Below, piece by piece: positions 18,601-25,418 of a stretch of DNA of 64,000 nucleotides. The position numbers and the translations under genes are program-made. Position 1 is the first letter of the stretch. Every line of letters starts with the position of its first letter. The notes below the pieces were generated by a model. That model was not told where the DNA came from. It searched no databases and was given only the letters and a program-made list of their open reading frames with translations. Source of the stretch: Pseudomonas sp. R-28-1W-6 (GTDB taxonomy: Bacteria; Pseudomonadota; Gammaproteobacteria; Pseudomonadales; Pseudomonadaceae); NCBI RefSeq assembly GCF_009799925.1, contig NZ_WELK01000009.1:92974-156973 (forward strand). The letters run 5' to 3'.

Positions 18601-18877
18601 CACGGGCTTCTCGTCCTACGAGTACCTCAAGCGCCTGCCGGTGGATTACGTGAAGATCGACGGCAGCTTCGTCAAGGAAATCGAGCGCTCGCCCAGCGAT
18701 CTGGCCATGGTCAAGTCGATCAACGAGATCGCCCATGTGCTGGGGCGCAAGACCATTGCCGAGTACGTCGAGAGTCACAGCATCCGCCAGCGCCTGGCGG
18801 CACTGGGCATCGACTATGTGCAGGGCTACGGCGTGCAGATGCCGCTGCCGTTGGACACCTTTCTCGCCGGCTGCTAG
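15662..18877 (+). CDS. DUF1631 protein with degenerate GGDEF and intact-looking EAL domain
   Basis: A 1071-residue cytoplasmic protein with no membrane segment. Residues ~15-620 match the DUF1631 pattern, with helical stretches and a late GDWLV...LVWAN...YVLVDRQGREAGSFTAHEL block. A GGDEF domain follows (~640-805), but the signature is GGVDF (about 731) and the usual DxDxFKxxND segment reads HIDQFSVLNSSFG, so it is unlikely to make c-di-GMP. The EAL domain (~830-1065) keeps EVL in place of EAL, ELTET, DDFGTGFSS and KIDGSFVKEI, so c-di-GMP hydrolysis or binding is plausible. Ribosome site AGGGGG precedes the ATG. It stands alone. Confidence 0.8.
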   Translation: MLMQQRTAVMSALCQAVNTHLAPCLEALIDASIRALKEQRLAARSNYEAQGCEDLLRLCGALRERVILETVEAILALLPAGITPQAVAPTNESEWHLVDDAEVEEMLEARRLVRQLRESLGVMEWRSCARLNSLTGAAAKDRESPLSLEFMVRELQAQLHLREQLPAVRELFYAVAAKELGHVLHAYFKQLDTVFSEFQIEPWIDPAVHPAEERQRSRPQNKAPDAPYQAIQQLRAVGTGTGGAAAAPAANAAVALPALDGALLQQAMAQVKGLSLPPQGWSAEDFLHELGAAGAALSPRQRDDAGVVAELFQHIEQEQGIAAEIKPALRRLMAPVAQAAMLEPAAFADATHPVRATLDKLIRLCEFSDPPNHALEQRVQQLIEGIVEDYQGDSAVFNRCHDELEQLLAVQQRAYHNNAERVRQYNRGRDALQQAREQVGRELAGLFGEQAPQVLLDWLEAGWRDLLVHELIRHGQDGAEWRDDLALIRQLNDSLRAPAKGGESAPLLEQLRQRMENFQPGQYRHTPVLKQLQRQLAGEQAVELVGLAEPAPEPTPQSPDPALQRWRERVQQLGEGDWLVTQRGQHLQLVWANAASDHYVLVDRQGREAGSFTAHELTKQLAAGWIGSSAPEGQGVIQDHLENIVGKLYRDIAYARSHDELTGLLNRSSFEATVAQALASNEPCAFIYGHIDQFSVLNSSFGPLAGDTYLKQTASLLAEQLPATATLARVGGVDFAVVVPQADQARASQLAEQLRAAIEANPLEWQGHSHGVTMSLGIVLTSECHDVINLFRDLQIACNTAKEFGRNRTHIYTDEIDGARTGLMAIAGRVDDIVERGELSLRVQQIAPAAVSDTQLPHYEVLLVMENELKLLDFISAAERYNRMTKVDRWVLKRVFTELAQHPGIWARCSGVSVNLSGSSLNDDKMLEFIEALFEDYAVPAHKICFELTETAAVANLTKTADLVRYLQRFGCTFSIDDFGTGFSSYEYLKRLPVDYVKIDGSFVKEIERSPSDLAMVKSINEIAHVLGRKTIAEYVESHSIRQRLAALGIDYVQGYGVQMPLPLDTFLAGC

Positions 18878-18917
18878 CGGGTCGTTGCAGAATCGCTCCC
18901 GCGTCAACGCCGCTCGG

Positions 18918-19106
18918 CTAGCGGGGGCGGCTGTCCTGGCCGTCGCTGACGGCGAGCTGGCCCAGCCACTGCAGGCGCTGGTGCAACTGGGCGGCGAAGG
19001 TGCGCGCCGCCAATTCCTCGTGGAAGGTCAGGGCACGGCGCCCGACCTGTACCTGCCACAGCGTGCGGCCCTGGTGTTGCAGGGTTTCGATACGTACATC
19101 CGCCAT
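18918..19106 (-). CDS. Small conserved-type protein coupled to terC
   Basis: A 62-residue polypeptide (MADVRIETLQHQGRTLWQVQVGRRALTFHEELAARTF...). Its ATG shares one base with the terC stop (TGATG), which signals translational coupling and is the main support that it is a real gene. It is soluble, has no cysteine or signal peptide, and reads as a small alpha/beta domain. I do not recognise a function. The link to TerC suggests an accessory role, unproven. Confidence 0.6.
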   Translation of the reverse strand: MADVRIETLQHQGRTLWQVQVGRRALTFHEELAARTFAAQLHQRLQWLGQLAVSDGQDSRPR

Positions 19107-20104
19107 CAGCGTTCACTCTCCTGATCCTCTGGCCGGTCGCGGGTTTTCAGCAATGACAGCAGCACGCCGCCCGCCAGCAGGCCAAAGGTTACGCCAAGGG
19201 AGAGCAGGGCGGGAATCTTGCCGATCAGGCCGTGCAGGAAAATCTTCCCGCCGATGAAGATCAGCACCAGCGCCAGGGCGTATTTCAGGTAGATGAAGCG
19301 GTGCATCAGCGCCGCCAGGGCGAAATACAGCGAGCGCAGGCCGAGGATGGCGAAGATGTTCGAGGTGTAGACGATGAACGGGTCCTGGGTGATGGCGAAT
19401 ACCGCCGGCACGCTGTCCACGGCGAACACCAGGTCGGCCAGCTCGATCAGCAGCAGGGCGAGAAACAGCGGCGTGGCATAGAGCAGGTGGTGACTGGCGC
19501 CCTCCGGTCGCTTGCGCACGAAGAAGTGCCCCTCGTGCAGTTCCTCGGTCACCCGTACATGCCGGCGCAGGAAGCGCAGCAACGGATTCTGCGCCAGGTC
19601 CGGGTGATGTTCCTGATGGGCGAACAGCATCTTCACCCCAGTGAACAGCAGGAAGGCGCCGAATAGGTAGAGCACCCAGTCGAACTGCTGCACCAGCGCG
19701 GTGCCCAGGCCGATCATCAGCGCCCGCAGCACCACCACGCCGAGGATGCCCCAGAACAGCACCCGGTGCTGGTAGCGCCGCGGCACGCCGAAGAAGCCGA
19801 AGATCATCGCCATGACGAACACGTTGTCCATCGACAGCGACTGCTCGACCAGCAGGCCGGTGTAGAACTCCAGCGCACTCTGCGCGCCCAGCTGGTGCCA
19901 GACCCAGACGCCGAACAGCAGGCCGACGCTGAAGTAGCCGCTGTACAGCAGCAGGCTCTCGCGCATCTCGATCTCGTGTTCGTTGCGGTGCAGTACGCCG
20001 AGGTCGAGGACCAGCAGGGTGAAGACGATGGCGAAGAAGCTCAGCCACAGCCAGGTGGCGGTGCCCAGTAGCGGGGTGCCAAGAAAAGCCAGCAGGTCGT
20101 TCAT
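19106..20104 (-). CDS. TerC/Alx-family membrane protein, probable manganese exporter
   Basis: A 332-residue TerC-family protein with about nine membrane helices. Conserved acidic motifs lie inside helices: LSMDNVFVMAMIFGFFGVP and ELADLVFAVDSVPAVFAI, the latter the family hallmark. The start MNDLLAFLGTPLLGTATW has a GGGAGG ribosome site five bases upstream; longer in-frame starts run through the structured leader and are rejected. E. coli Alx exports manganese and is regulated by a manganese/pH-responsive RNA, so metal efflux is the best guess. Here too a structured RNA precedes the gene, and its loop can pair with the ribosome site. Confidence 0.85.
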   Translation of the reverse strand: MNDLLAFLGTPLLGTATWLWLSFFAIVFTLLVLDLGVLHRNEHEIEMRESLLLYSGYFSVGLLFGVWVWHQLGAQSALEFYTGLLVEQSLSMDNVFVMAMIFGFFGVPRRYQHRVLFWGILGVVVLRALMIGLGTALVQQFDWVLYLFGAFLLFTGVKMLFAHQEHHPDLAQNPLLRFLRRHVRVTEELHEGHFFVRKRPEGASHHLLYATPLFLALLLIELADLVFAVDSVPAVFAITQDPFIVYTSNIFAILGLRSLYFALAALMHRFIYLKYALALVLIFIGGKIFLHGLIGKIPALLSLGVTFGLLAGGVLLSLLKTRDRPEDQESER

Positions 20105-20105
20105 G

Positions 20106-20188
20106 GGGCCCTCCCGTCGCTGCCTGCAGGACAGTGACTCCGACATCACGGTGAAGACTCACCGCCAGAGGGGCCCGGTGTCACTGTC
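20106..20188 (-). promoter_or_regulatory. Structured 5' leader of terC (candidate terC RNA motif / riboswitch)
   Basis: In the mRNA sense a 12-pair stem with one A-A mismatch forms between GACAGTGACACCG and CGGAGTCACTGTC, enclosing 20130-20188. Inside it is a hairpin CGGTGA-GTCT-TCACCG and an unpaired GGGCCCCTC (20168-20176). That segment is complementary to GGGAGGGCCC (20106-20115), which contains the terC Shine-Dalgarno, allowing nine pairs with one bulged A. A cis-regulatory terC RNA motif has been described in Pseudomonadales; I cannot align to its consensus here. It does not look like yybP-ykoY. Confidence 0.65.
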
Positions 20189-20191
20189 TAA

Positions 20192-20220
20192 AGGCTAGGG
20201 CGGAAGCGGGCACGCGGCAA
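20192..20220 (-). promoter_or_regulatory. Candidate promoter of terC
   Basis: On the minus strand, -35 TTGCCG and -10 TAGCCT are separated by 17 bases. Transcription would start at about the first base of the structured leader, which supports the pairing. The hexamers are only moderate matches. Confidence 0.4.
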
Positions 20221-20253
20221 ATGCCCGGGCGTTACAGTTTCTTACCGGGAACC

Positions 20254-21630
20254 TCAGTACACCCAGACCTCGACCCGACGGTTCTTGATCCGTCCTTCGT
20301 CGGCGGAGTTGGCGGCGACCGGCAGTTGCTCACCGAGGCCGATGATGTCGCGCACGATCACCCCGCCGCGGGCCAGGCCGCGGCGCACTTCCATGGCGCG
20401 CAGCTTGGACAGCAGGGCGGCACGCGCCGGGTCGTTCTTCGGGTCGCCGAAGCCGACCAGCGCCACCTTGTGCTGCAGCTTGTCCTGGCCCTTGAGGAAA
20501 TCCAGCACGCGCTGGATGTCGCGCTGCGCCTTGTTGTCGAGGGTGGCGCTGTTTTCCTGGAAGCGGAAGTTCACCGACAGGCGCTGGGCCTGGTCGGCCA
20601 GGGTGCGGTAAGCCTCCGGCATGGCCGGGCTGCCCTGGACCTTGACCGCCTGCACCGTCTGCGCGATGAACCCGCTGTGCTCGACGATCGCCTGGCCGCG
20701 CGGGCTGTGGGCGAACTCGATCAGCGCCTTGGCCCAGGGGTTGGCCGCCTGCGGGGCGGCGTAGAGGAACAGGCGGCGCGACAGCGGGTAGTCCTCGGTG
20801 GCGATCAGCGTGGCGCTGGGCAGCATGGGTTGCGATTGGCCGGCGGCGATGGCCACCGCCTTGCTCTGGCGGATATAGGGCAGGCCGATGAAGCCGATGC
20901 CGCTGGGGTCCTGGCTGACGCCGTCGGACAGCTGGTTGCTCGACTCGAAACGCTTGGCGCCGGCGGCCAGGGTCTTGCCGTTGGCGGCCAGGACCAGCTC
21001 CTTGAAGGTGTCGAAGGTGCCGGACTTGTCATCGCGGGCATACAGGGTGATGGCGCCGCCGCGGCCACCGAGCTGCTCCCAGGTCTTGATTTCCCCGGCG
21101 AAGATGGCGGCGAGCTGCGCGGTGCTCAGGGCGTCCAGCGGGTTGCTCGGGTGCAGGATGATGGCCAGGCCGTCGATGGCGATCACCTGTTCGGCCGCCA
21201 GGCTGCGCATGTCGCCCAGCCTGGTCAGGCTGGCCGCTTCGGCGTCCTTGATCGGCCGCGAAGAGGCGGCCAGGTCGGCGCTGCCGTCCTGCAGGGCGAC
21301 GAAGCCGGTGCCGGAACCATGGGCGGCAACCGTGATGCCGATCTGCCGGCCGCTGCCGTCGATGGCCAGCACCTGCTGCTCGTTTTCCACCGCCGAGGGT
21401 TCGAGGCGGATCTCGCGCAGCCCCTGTTCCTCGAACAGGCCCTGCACCAGGGCCGGGCCGAGCTTGGCGCCGATGGTGTTGGAGCCCTGGATGCGCAGCA
21501 CGGTGCTGGCATTTCCCGGCGTGGCGGCGAACACCGACCAGGGCAGGGCGTAGCAGATGAAACCGAGCAGCAGCCAGGCGTAGGCATGGCTCCAGGATTG
21601 CCGATCACTAACGGACAGGGCGCGCGACAT
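20254..21630 (-). CDS. Periplasmic phosphate-binding-like protein fused to OmpA peptidoglycan-binding domain
   Basis: A 458-residue exported protein. Residues ~1-35 are a signal peptide (WLLLGFICYALPWSVFA). Residues ~40-320 are a PstS-like binding fold (LRIQGSNTIGAKLGPALV, DDKSGTFDTFKELVL, DPSGIGFIGLPYI). Residues ~340-458 are an OmpA-like domain (LSVNFRFQENSATLDNKAQRDIQRVLDFL, VGFGDPKNDPARAALLSKLRA, GRIKNRRVEVWVY). It would tether a phosphate-type binding module to peptidoglycan. No Pst permease genes are nearby, so it may sense or scavenge rather than feed a transporter. It has no obvious operon partner. Confidence 0.82.
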   Translation of the reverse strand: MSRALSVSDRQSWSHAYAWLLLGFICYALPWSVFAATPGNASTVLRIQGSNTIGAKLGPALVQGLFEEQGLREIRLEPSAVENEQQVLAIDGSGRQIGITVAAHGSGTGFVALQDGSADLAASSRPIKDAEAASLTRLGDMRSLAAEQVIAIDGLAIILHPSNPLDALSTAQLAAIFAGEIKTWEQLGGRGGAITLYARDDKSGTFDTFKELVLAANGKTLAAGAKRFESSNQLSDGVSQDPSGIGFIGLPYIRQSKAVAIAAGQSQPMLPSATLIATEDYPLSRRLFLYAAPQAANPWAKALIEFAHSPRGQAIVEHSGFIAQTVQAVKVQGSPAMPEAYRTLADQAQRLSVNFRFQENSATLDNKAQRDIQRVLDFLKGQDKLQHKVALVGFGDPKNDPARAALLSKLRAMEVRRGLARGGVIVRDIIGLGEQLPVAANSADEGRIKNRRVEVWVY

Positions 21631-21761
21631 GCAGCAGAGACCTTCTTCGAGGGAGGGAAAGTGCCGCGCAGAATAAGACGATTAGATTGCAGCCTGGTTA
21701 CAGCCAGCCCTCTAGCCCAGGCATTTCAGCCAGCCGCTCGGACAAGGGCGCTGCCGGAACA

Positions 21762-21781
21762 AGGCCACCCGCAGGTGGCCT
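21762..21781 (-). terminator. Terminator of xthA
   Basis: Eight-base arms AGGCCACC and GGTGGCCT with a CGCA loop, five bases beyond the xthA stop. On the minus strand only TGTTCC follows, so the T-run is weak. Confidence 0.55.
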
Positions 21782-21785
21782 GGGT

Positions 21786-22598
21786 TCACTCCAGTTCCAG
21801 CCAGATCGGCGCATGGTCCGAGGGCTTTTCCATGCCGCGCAGTTCGTAGTCGATGCCGGCGTCCTTGAAGCGCGCCTGCAGCGCCTGGGTGGCGAGGATC
21901 ACGTCGATGCGCAGGCCGCGCTTGGGCTCGTCCTCGAAGCCGCGGCTGCGGTAGTCGAACCAGCTGAAGCGGTCGTTCACCGCCGGGTTGAGCTGGCGGA
22001 AGCTGTCGACCAGGCCCCAGCCCTTGAGGGTGGCCAGCCACTCGCGCTCTTCCGGCAGGAAGCTGCACTTGCCGGTCTTCAGCCAGCGCAGGCGGTTCGG
22101 CTCGCCGATGCCGATGTCGCAGTCTTCCGGGGAGATGTTGATGTCACCCATCACCACCAGCGCCTGCTCGGGCTTGAACGAGTCGTTCAGCAGTCGCTGC
22201 AGGTCGGCATAGAAGCGCTGCTTGGCCGGGAACTTGGTGGCATGGTCGCGGCTTTCGCCCTGGGGGAAGTAGCCGTTCATCACCGTCACCGGGTTGCCCT
22301 GGGCATCGGCGAAGGTGCCGTAGATGAAGCGCCGCTGGGCGTCTTGCTCGTCGCCGGGAAAGCCCTTGTGCAGCTCCAGCGGTGCCTGGCGCGAGAGCAG
22401 GGCGACGCCGTAGTGACCTTTCTGCCCGTGGTAGTGCACGTGGTAGCCGAGCTGGCGGATCTCCGCCTCGGGGAACTGCTCGTCGGCGACCTTGGTTTCC
22501 TGCAGGCCGATCACATCCGGCTGGTGCTTCTCGATCAGGGCCTGCAACTGGTGCGGGCGGGCGCGCAGGCCGTTGATATTGAAGGAAACGATCTTCAT
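21786..22598 (-). CDS. xthA: Exodeoxyribonuclease III
   Basis: A 270-residue AP endonuclease/3'-5' exonuclease of the ExoIII family. Signature elements run in order: [18 protein letters not shown] (Asn ligand near the start), [10 protein letters not shown] with the catalytic glutamate, [50 protein letters not shown], and the terminal catalytic [13 protein letters not shown]. It acts on abasic sites and oxidised 3' ends in base excision repair. It is divergent from the GNAT gene and not in an operon. Confidence 0.93.
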   Translation of the reverse strand: MKIVSFNINGLRARPHQLQALIEKHQPDVIGLQETKVADEQFPEAEIRQLGYHVHYHGQKGHYGVALLSRQAPLELHKGFPGDEQDAQRRFIYGTFADAQGNPVTVMNGYFPQGESRDHATKFPAKQRFYADLQRLLNDSFKPEQALVVMGDINISPEDCDIGIGEPNRLRWLKTGKCSFLPEEREWLATLKGWGLVDSFRQLNPAVNDRFSWFDYRSRGFEDEPKRGLRIDVILATQALQARFKDAGIDYELRGMEKPSDHAPIWLELE

Positions 22599-22731
22599 GG
22601 GTAGCTACCGGCGAAATGAAAAGGCGATGCTAGCCCAGCCATCGGGTGACGGCCAGCGTCTGGCGGGCCTCACGGCACGGTGCTACCTTGGCTTGCGACC
22701 CGCAAAATCTATAACAAATGAGGTCAGCCCG

Positions 22732-23373
22732 ATGCCCCATCGCACCGCCGAAGTCCGCATGCTCGACCATGGCTACAGCCGCGAGGCCCGCTCACTGCTG
22801 TACCACGCCTACCGTCACGACCCGACCTTCGCCTACCTGTTCGAGTGTGAACGCCCCGGCTTCGACCAGCGCGTGCGCGCCACCGTGCGCGAGCTGGTGC
22901 AGCAGCATTTCAACGAGGAGCTGCCGGCCATCGGCCTGCTGGTCGAGGAACGCCTGGTCGGCATCGCCCTGATCGCGCCGCCGGTGCGCCGCCTGGACAT
23001 CACCGAGAGCTGGGGCTGGCGTTTGCGCATGCTGCTGACCACCGGTTTCCGCTGCACCAAGCGCTACCTGGAATACCACGACGCGGTGCTTGCCTGCCTG
23101 CCGCCCGGGCCCTACCACGTGCTGCCGCTGCTCGGCGTGCATCCGGAATTCCAGGGCCAGCGCTTCGGCGAGCAGCTGCTCGGCGCCCTGCACAACTGGT
23201 GCGCCGAGGATGCCGGTTCCCAGGGCGTGGTGCTGGATACCGGCAACCCGCACTACCTGGAGTTCTACAAGCGCCAGGGCTACCAGGAAATCGGCGAAGT
23301 GGCGGTCGGGCCGATCCGCGAGCATGTGTTCTTCCATGCCAATCCGCAGGTGACCCTCAAGGCCAGCGCCTGA
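22732..23373 (+). CDS. GNAT-family acetyltransferase
   Basis: A 213-residue GCN5-type N-acetyltransferase. The acetyl-CoA loop is visible as LLGVHPEFQGQRFGEQLLGAL (Q-G-Q-R-F-G), followed by VVLDTGNPHYLEFYKRQGYQEIGEV, the typical beta5-alpha4 region. The start MPHRTAEVRMLDHGYS follows GAGG. The substrate is unknown; proteins of this shape modify small amines or antibiotics. It lies alone between xthA and tpx and is ended by a T-rich terminator. Confidence 0.82.
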   Translation: MPHRTAEVRMLDHGYSREARSLLYHAYRHDPTFAYLFECERPGFDQRVRATVRELVQQHFNEELPAIGLLVEERLVGIALIAPPVRRLDITESWGWRLRMLLTTGFRCTKRYLEYHDAVLACLPPGPYHVLPLLGVHPEFQGQRFGEQLLGALHNWCAEDAGSQGVVLDTGNPHYLEFYKRQGYQEIGEVAVGPIREHVFFHANPQVTLKASA

Positions 23374-23405
23374 GACGCTGTCTACGATCCGCCTGTGACT
23401 GAAGG

Positions 23406-23436
23406 AAAAGGCCTGCATAATCTGCCGGCCTTTTTT
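23406..23436 (+). terminator. Terminator of the GNAT gene
   Basis: AAAAGGCC pairs with GGCCTTTT, followed by a six-T run (GGCCTTTTTTG). A clear intrinsic terminator. Confidence 0.85.
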
Positions 23437-23548
23437 GTTTGCCACGTGCAATCGCGCTAACCTTCCTCACCACCGCAGGCGCATGCCTGCCGCTTTCCTG
23501 CCGCGACGCCACAGCGCCGGGCTCAACCCCAACGATAAGGACACTGAA

Positions 23549-24049
23549 ATGGCTCAAGTAACCCTCAAGGGCACCCCGATCCAGGTCGACGGTCAGCTGC
23601 CGCAAGCCGGCCAGCAGGCCCCGGCGTTCAGCCTGGTAGGCAAGGACCTCTCCGACGTGAGCCTGGCCAGCCTGGCCGGCAAGCGCAAGGTGCTGAACAT
23701 CTTCCCCAGCGTCGACACCCCGACCTGCGCCACCTCGGTGCGCAAGTTCAATGCCGAGGCGAGCAAGCTGGCCAATACCGTGGTGCTGTGCATCTCCGCC
23801 GACCTGCCGTTCGCCCAGTCGCGCTTCTGCGGCGCCGAAGGCCTGGACAACGTGATCAACCTGTCGACCATGCGCGGCGCCGAGTTCCTCAAGAACTACG
23901 GCGTGGCCATCGGCAACGGCCCGCTGGCCGGCGTCGCCGCCCGCGCGGTGGTGGTGCTGGATGAGCACGACAAGGTGCTGCACAGCGAGCTGGTCGGCGA
24001 AATCGCCGACGAGCCGGACTACGCAGCGGCCATTGCTGCTTTGAAATAA
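23549..24049 (+). CDS. tpx: Thiol peroxidase
   Basis: A 166-residue peroxiredoxin of the Tpx class that reduces hydrogen and organic peroxides using thioredoxin. The peroxidatic cysteine is C60 in the motif [10 protein letters not shown] and the resolving cysteine C94 in SRFCGAEG, both at family positions. The start [13 protein letters not shown] follows AAGGAC. A single-gene unit flanked by terminators. Confidence 0.95.
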   Translation: MAQVTLKGTPIQVDGQLPQAGQQAPAFSLVGKDLSDVSLASLAGKRKVLNIFPSVDTPTCATSVRKFNAEASKLANTVVLCISADLPFAQSRFCGAEGLDNVINLSTMRGAEFLKNYGVAIGNGPLAGVAARAVVVLDEHDKVLHSELVGEIADEPDYAAAIAALK

Positions 24050-24067
24050 GCCTCTGCAACACCTTGA

Positions 24068-24096
24068 AACGGCCTGCCTAGCAGGCCGTTTTCTTT
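24068..24096 (+). terminator. Terminator of tpx
   Basis: Ten-base arms AACGGCCTGC and GCAGGCCGTT with loop CTA, followed by TTCTTTTG. A strong intrinsic terminator. Confidence 0.88.
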
Positions 24097-24209
24097 TGTG
24101 TCTCAAACACTTGGTTACGTCAGAGAAGGGTAAATGGGCGGTAAAGACCCTTTGCTTCACAGCTGATAGTACTTATCGTTCACGCTCCCAAGGAAAGTGA
24201 CCCCGGACC

Positions 24210-25418
24210 ATGCCTGATATTCGCTCTGCATCGCACTCTTACCGCCCCTGGCTGATTGCCCTGGCGCTGCTCGCCGTCGTTCTGCTGCTATGGTGGCTGT
24301 GGCCGGCGAAACCGGTGGAGAAGGGCGGGCGTGGCGGGCCCTGGGGGCGCGACAGCGGGCCGGTGCCGGTACGGGTGACCCAGGTCAGCCAGGGCGATTT
24401 CAATATCGAGCTCAAGGCCCTCGGCACGGTGACCGCGTTGAACACGGTGAACGTGCGAAGCCGGGTGGATGGCGAGCTGGTCAAGGTGCTGTTCGAGGAA
24501 GGCCAGCTGGTCAAGGCCGGCGACCTGCTGGCGCAGATCGACCCGCGTGCCTACCAGGTGGCCCTGCAACAGGCCGAAGGCACCCTGGCACAGAACCTGG
24601 CGCAGCTGAAGAACGCCGAGATCGACCTGGCCCGCTATAAGGGCCTGTATGCCGAAGACTCCATCGCCAAGCAGACCCTGGACACCCAGGAGGCCCTGGT
24701 CGGCCAGTACCGCGGCACAGTAAAGAGCAACCAGGCGGCCGTCGCCGAGGCCCGCCTCAACCTGGAGTTCACCCGCATCCGCGCGCCCATCGACGGCCGC
24801 CTCGGCCTGCGCCAGATCGACGTCGGCAACCTGGTCAGCAGCGGCGATACCACGGCGCTGGTGGTGATCACCCAGGTCAAGCCGATCTCGGTCAACTTCA
24901 CCCTGGCCGAGAACGACCTGCCGCCGGTGCTGGCGCGGGTGCGCAACCAGGAAACCCTGCGTGTGCAGGCCTGGGATCGCGGCGAGAAGCAATTGCTGGC
25001 CGAAGGCGTGCTGCACAGCCTGGACAACCAGATCGACGTCGCCACCGGCACGGTCAAGCTCAAGGCGCGTTTCGACAATGCCGGCGAGAGCCTGTTTCCC
25101 AACCAATTCGTCAACGTGCGCCTGCGCGTGGAAACTCGCCGGGACGCCACCCTGATCCCGTCCGCGGCGCTGCAGTTCGGCGCGCGCGGCACCTTCGTGT
25201 TCCTCCTCGACCAGGACGACAAGGTGCAGCTGCGCAACGTCGAGGTGGGCGCCAGCGACGGCGCGCTGACCCTGATCAGCGCTGGCCTGAAGGTCGGCGA
25301 ACGCCTGGTGCTGGAAGGCACCGACAAGCTCAAGGAAGGCAGCGTCGTACAGGTGGTCGGCGAGCCCGGCGCCCTGGCCCAGCCGGCCGCCAAGACCGAG
25401 CAGAAGCACGACGCATGA
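24210..25418 (+). CDS. muxA: RND efflux periplasmic adaptor MuxA
   Basis: A 402-residue membrane-fusion protein. One N-terminal membrane anchor ([19 protein letters not shown]) is followed by the lipoyl halves ([34 protein letters not shown] and [19 protein letters not shown]), an alpha-hairpin between them, and beta-barrel/membrane-proximal domains. It bridges the inner-membrane pumps MuxB and MuxC to OpmB. The next gene starts four bases before its stop. Adaptor, two pumps and an outer-membrane factor in this order identify the MuxABC-OpmB (MdtABC-like) system, known in P. aeruginosa to carry aztreonam, macrolides and novobiocin. Confidence 0.92.
   Translation: MPDIRSASHSYRPWLIALALLAVVLLLWWLWPAKPVEKGGRGGPWGRDSGPVPVRVTQVSQGDFNIELKALGTVTALNTVNVRSRVDGELVKVLFEEGQLVKAGDLLAQIDPRAYQVALQQAEGTLAQNLAQLKNAEIDLARYKGLYAEDSIAKQTLDTQEALVGQYRGTVKSNQAAVAEARLNLEFTRIRAPIDGRLGLRQIDVGNLVSSGDTTALVVITQVKPISVNFTLAENDLPPVLARVRNQETLRVQAWDRGEKQLLAEGVLHSLDNQIDVATGTVKLKARFDNAGESLFPNQFVNVRLRVETRRDATLIPSAALQFGARGTFVFLLDQDDKVQLRNVEVGASDGALTLISAGLKVGERLVLEGTDKLKEGSVVQVVGEPGALAQPAAKTEQKHDA

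Noticed and set aside
16553..18907. 784-residue minus-strand frame over the DUF1631-GGDEF-EAL gene
   Set aside because: Antisense to a protein with recognisable GGDEF and EAL motifs; the frame persists only because of codon bias.
20106..20188. yybP-ykoY manganese riboswitch upstream of terC
   Set aside because: The conserved loop sequences of that class are not evident; the element is shorter and differently organised, so it is reported as another leader RNA.
22710..22715. TATAAC as the -10 of the GNAT gene
   Set aside because: It is only about 17 bases from the start codon, so the ribosome site would not be transcribed.
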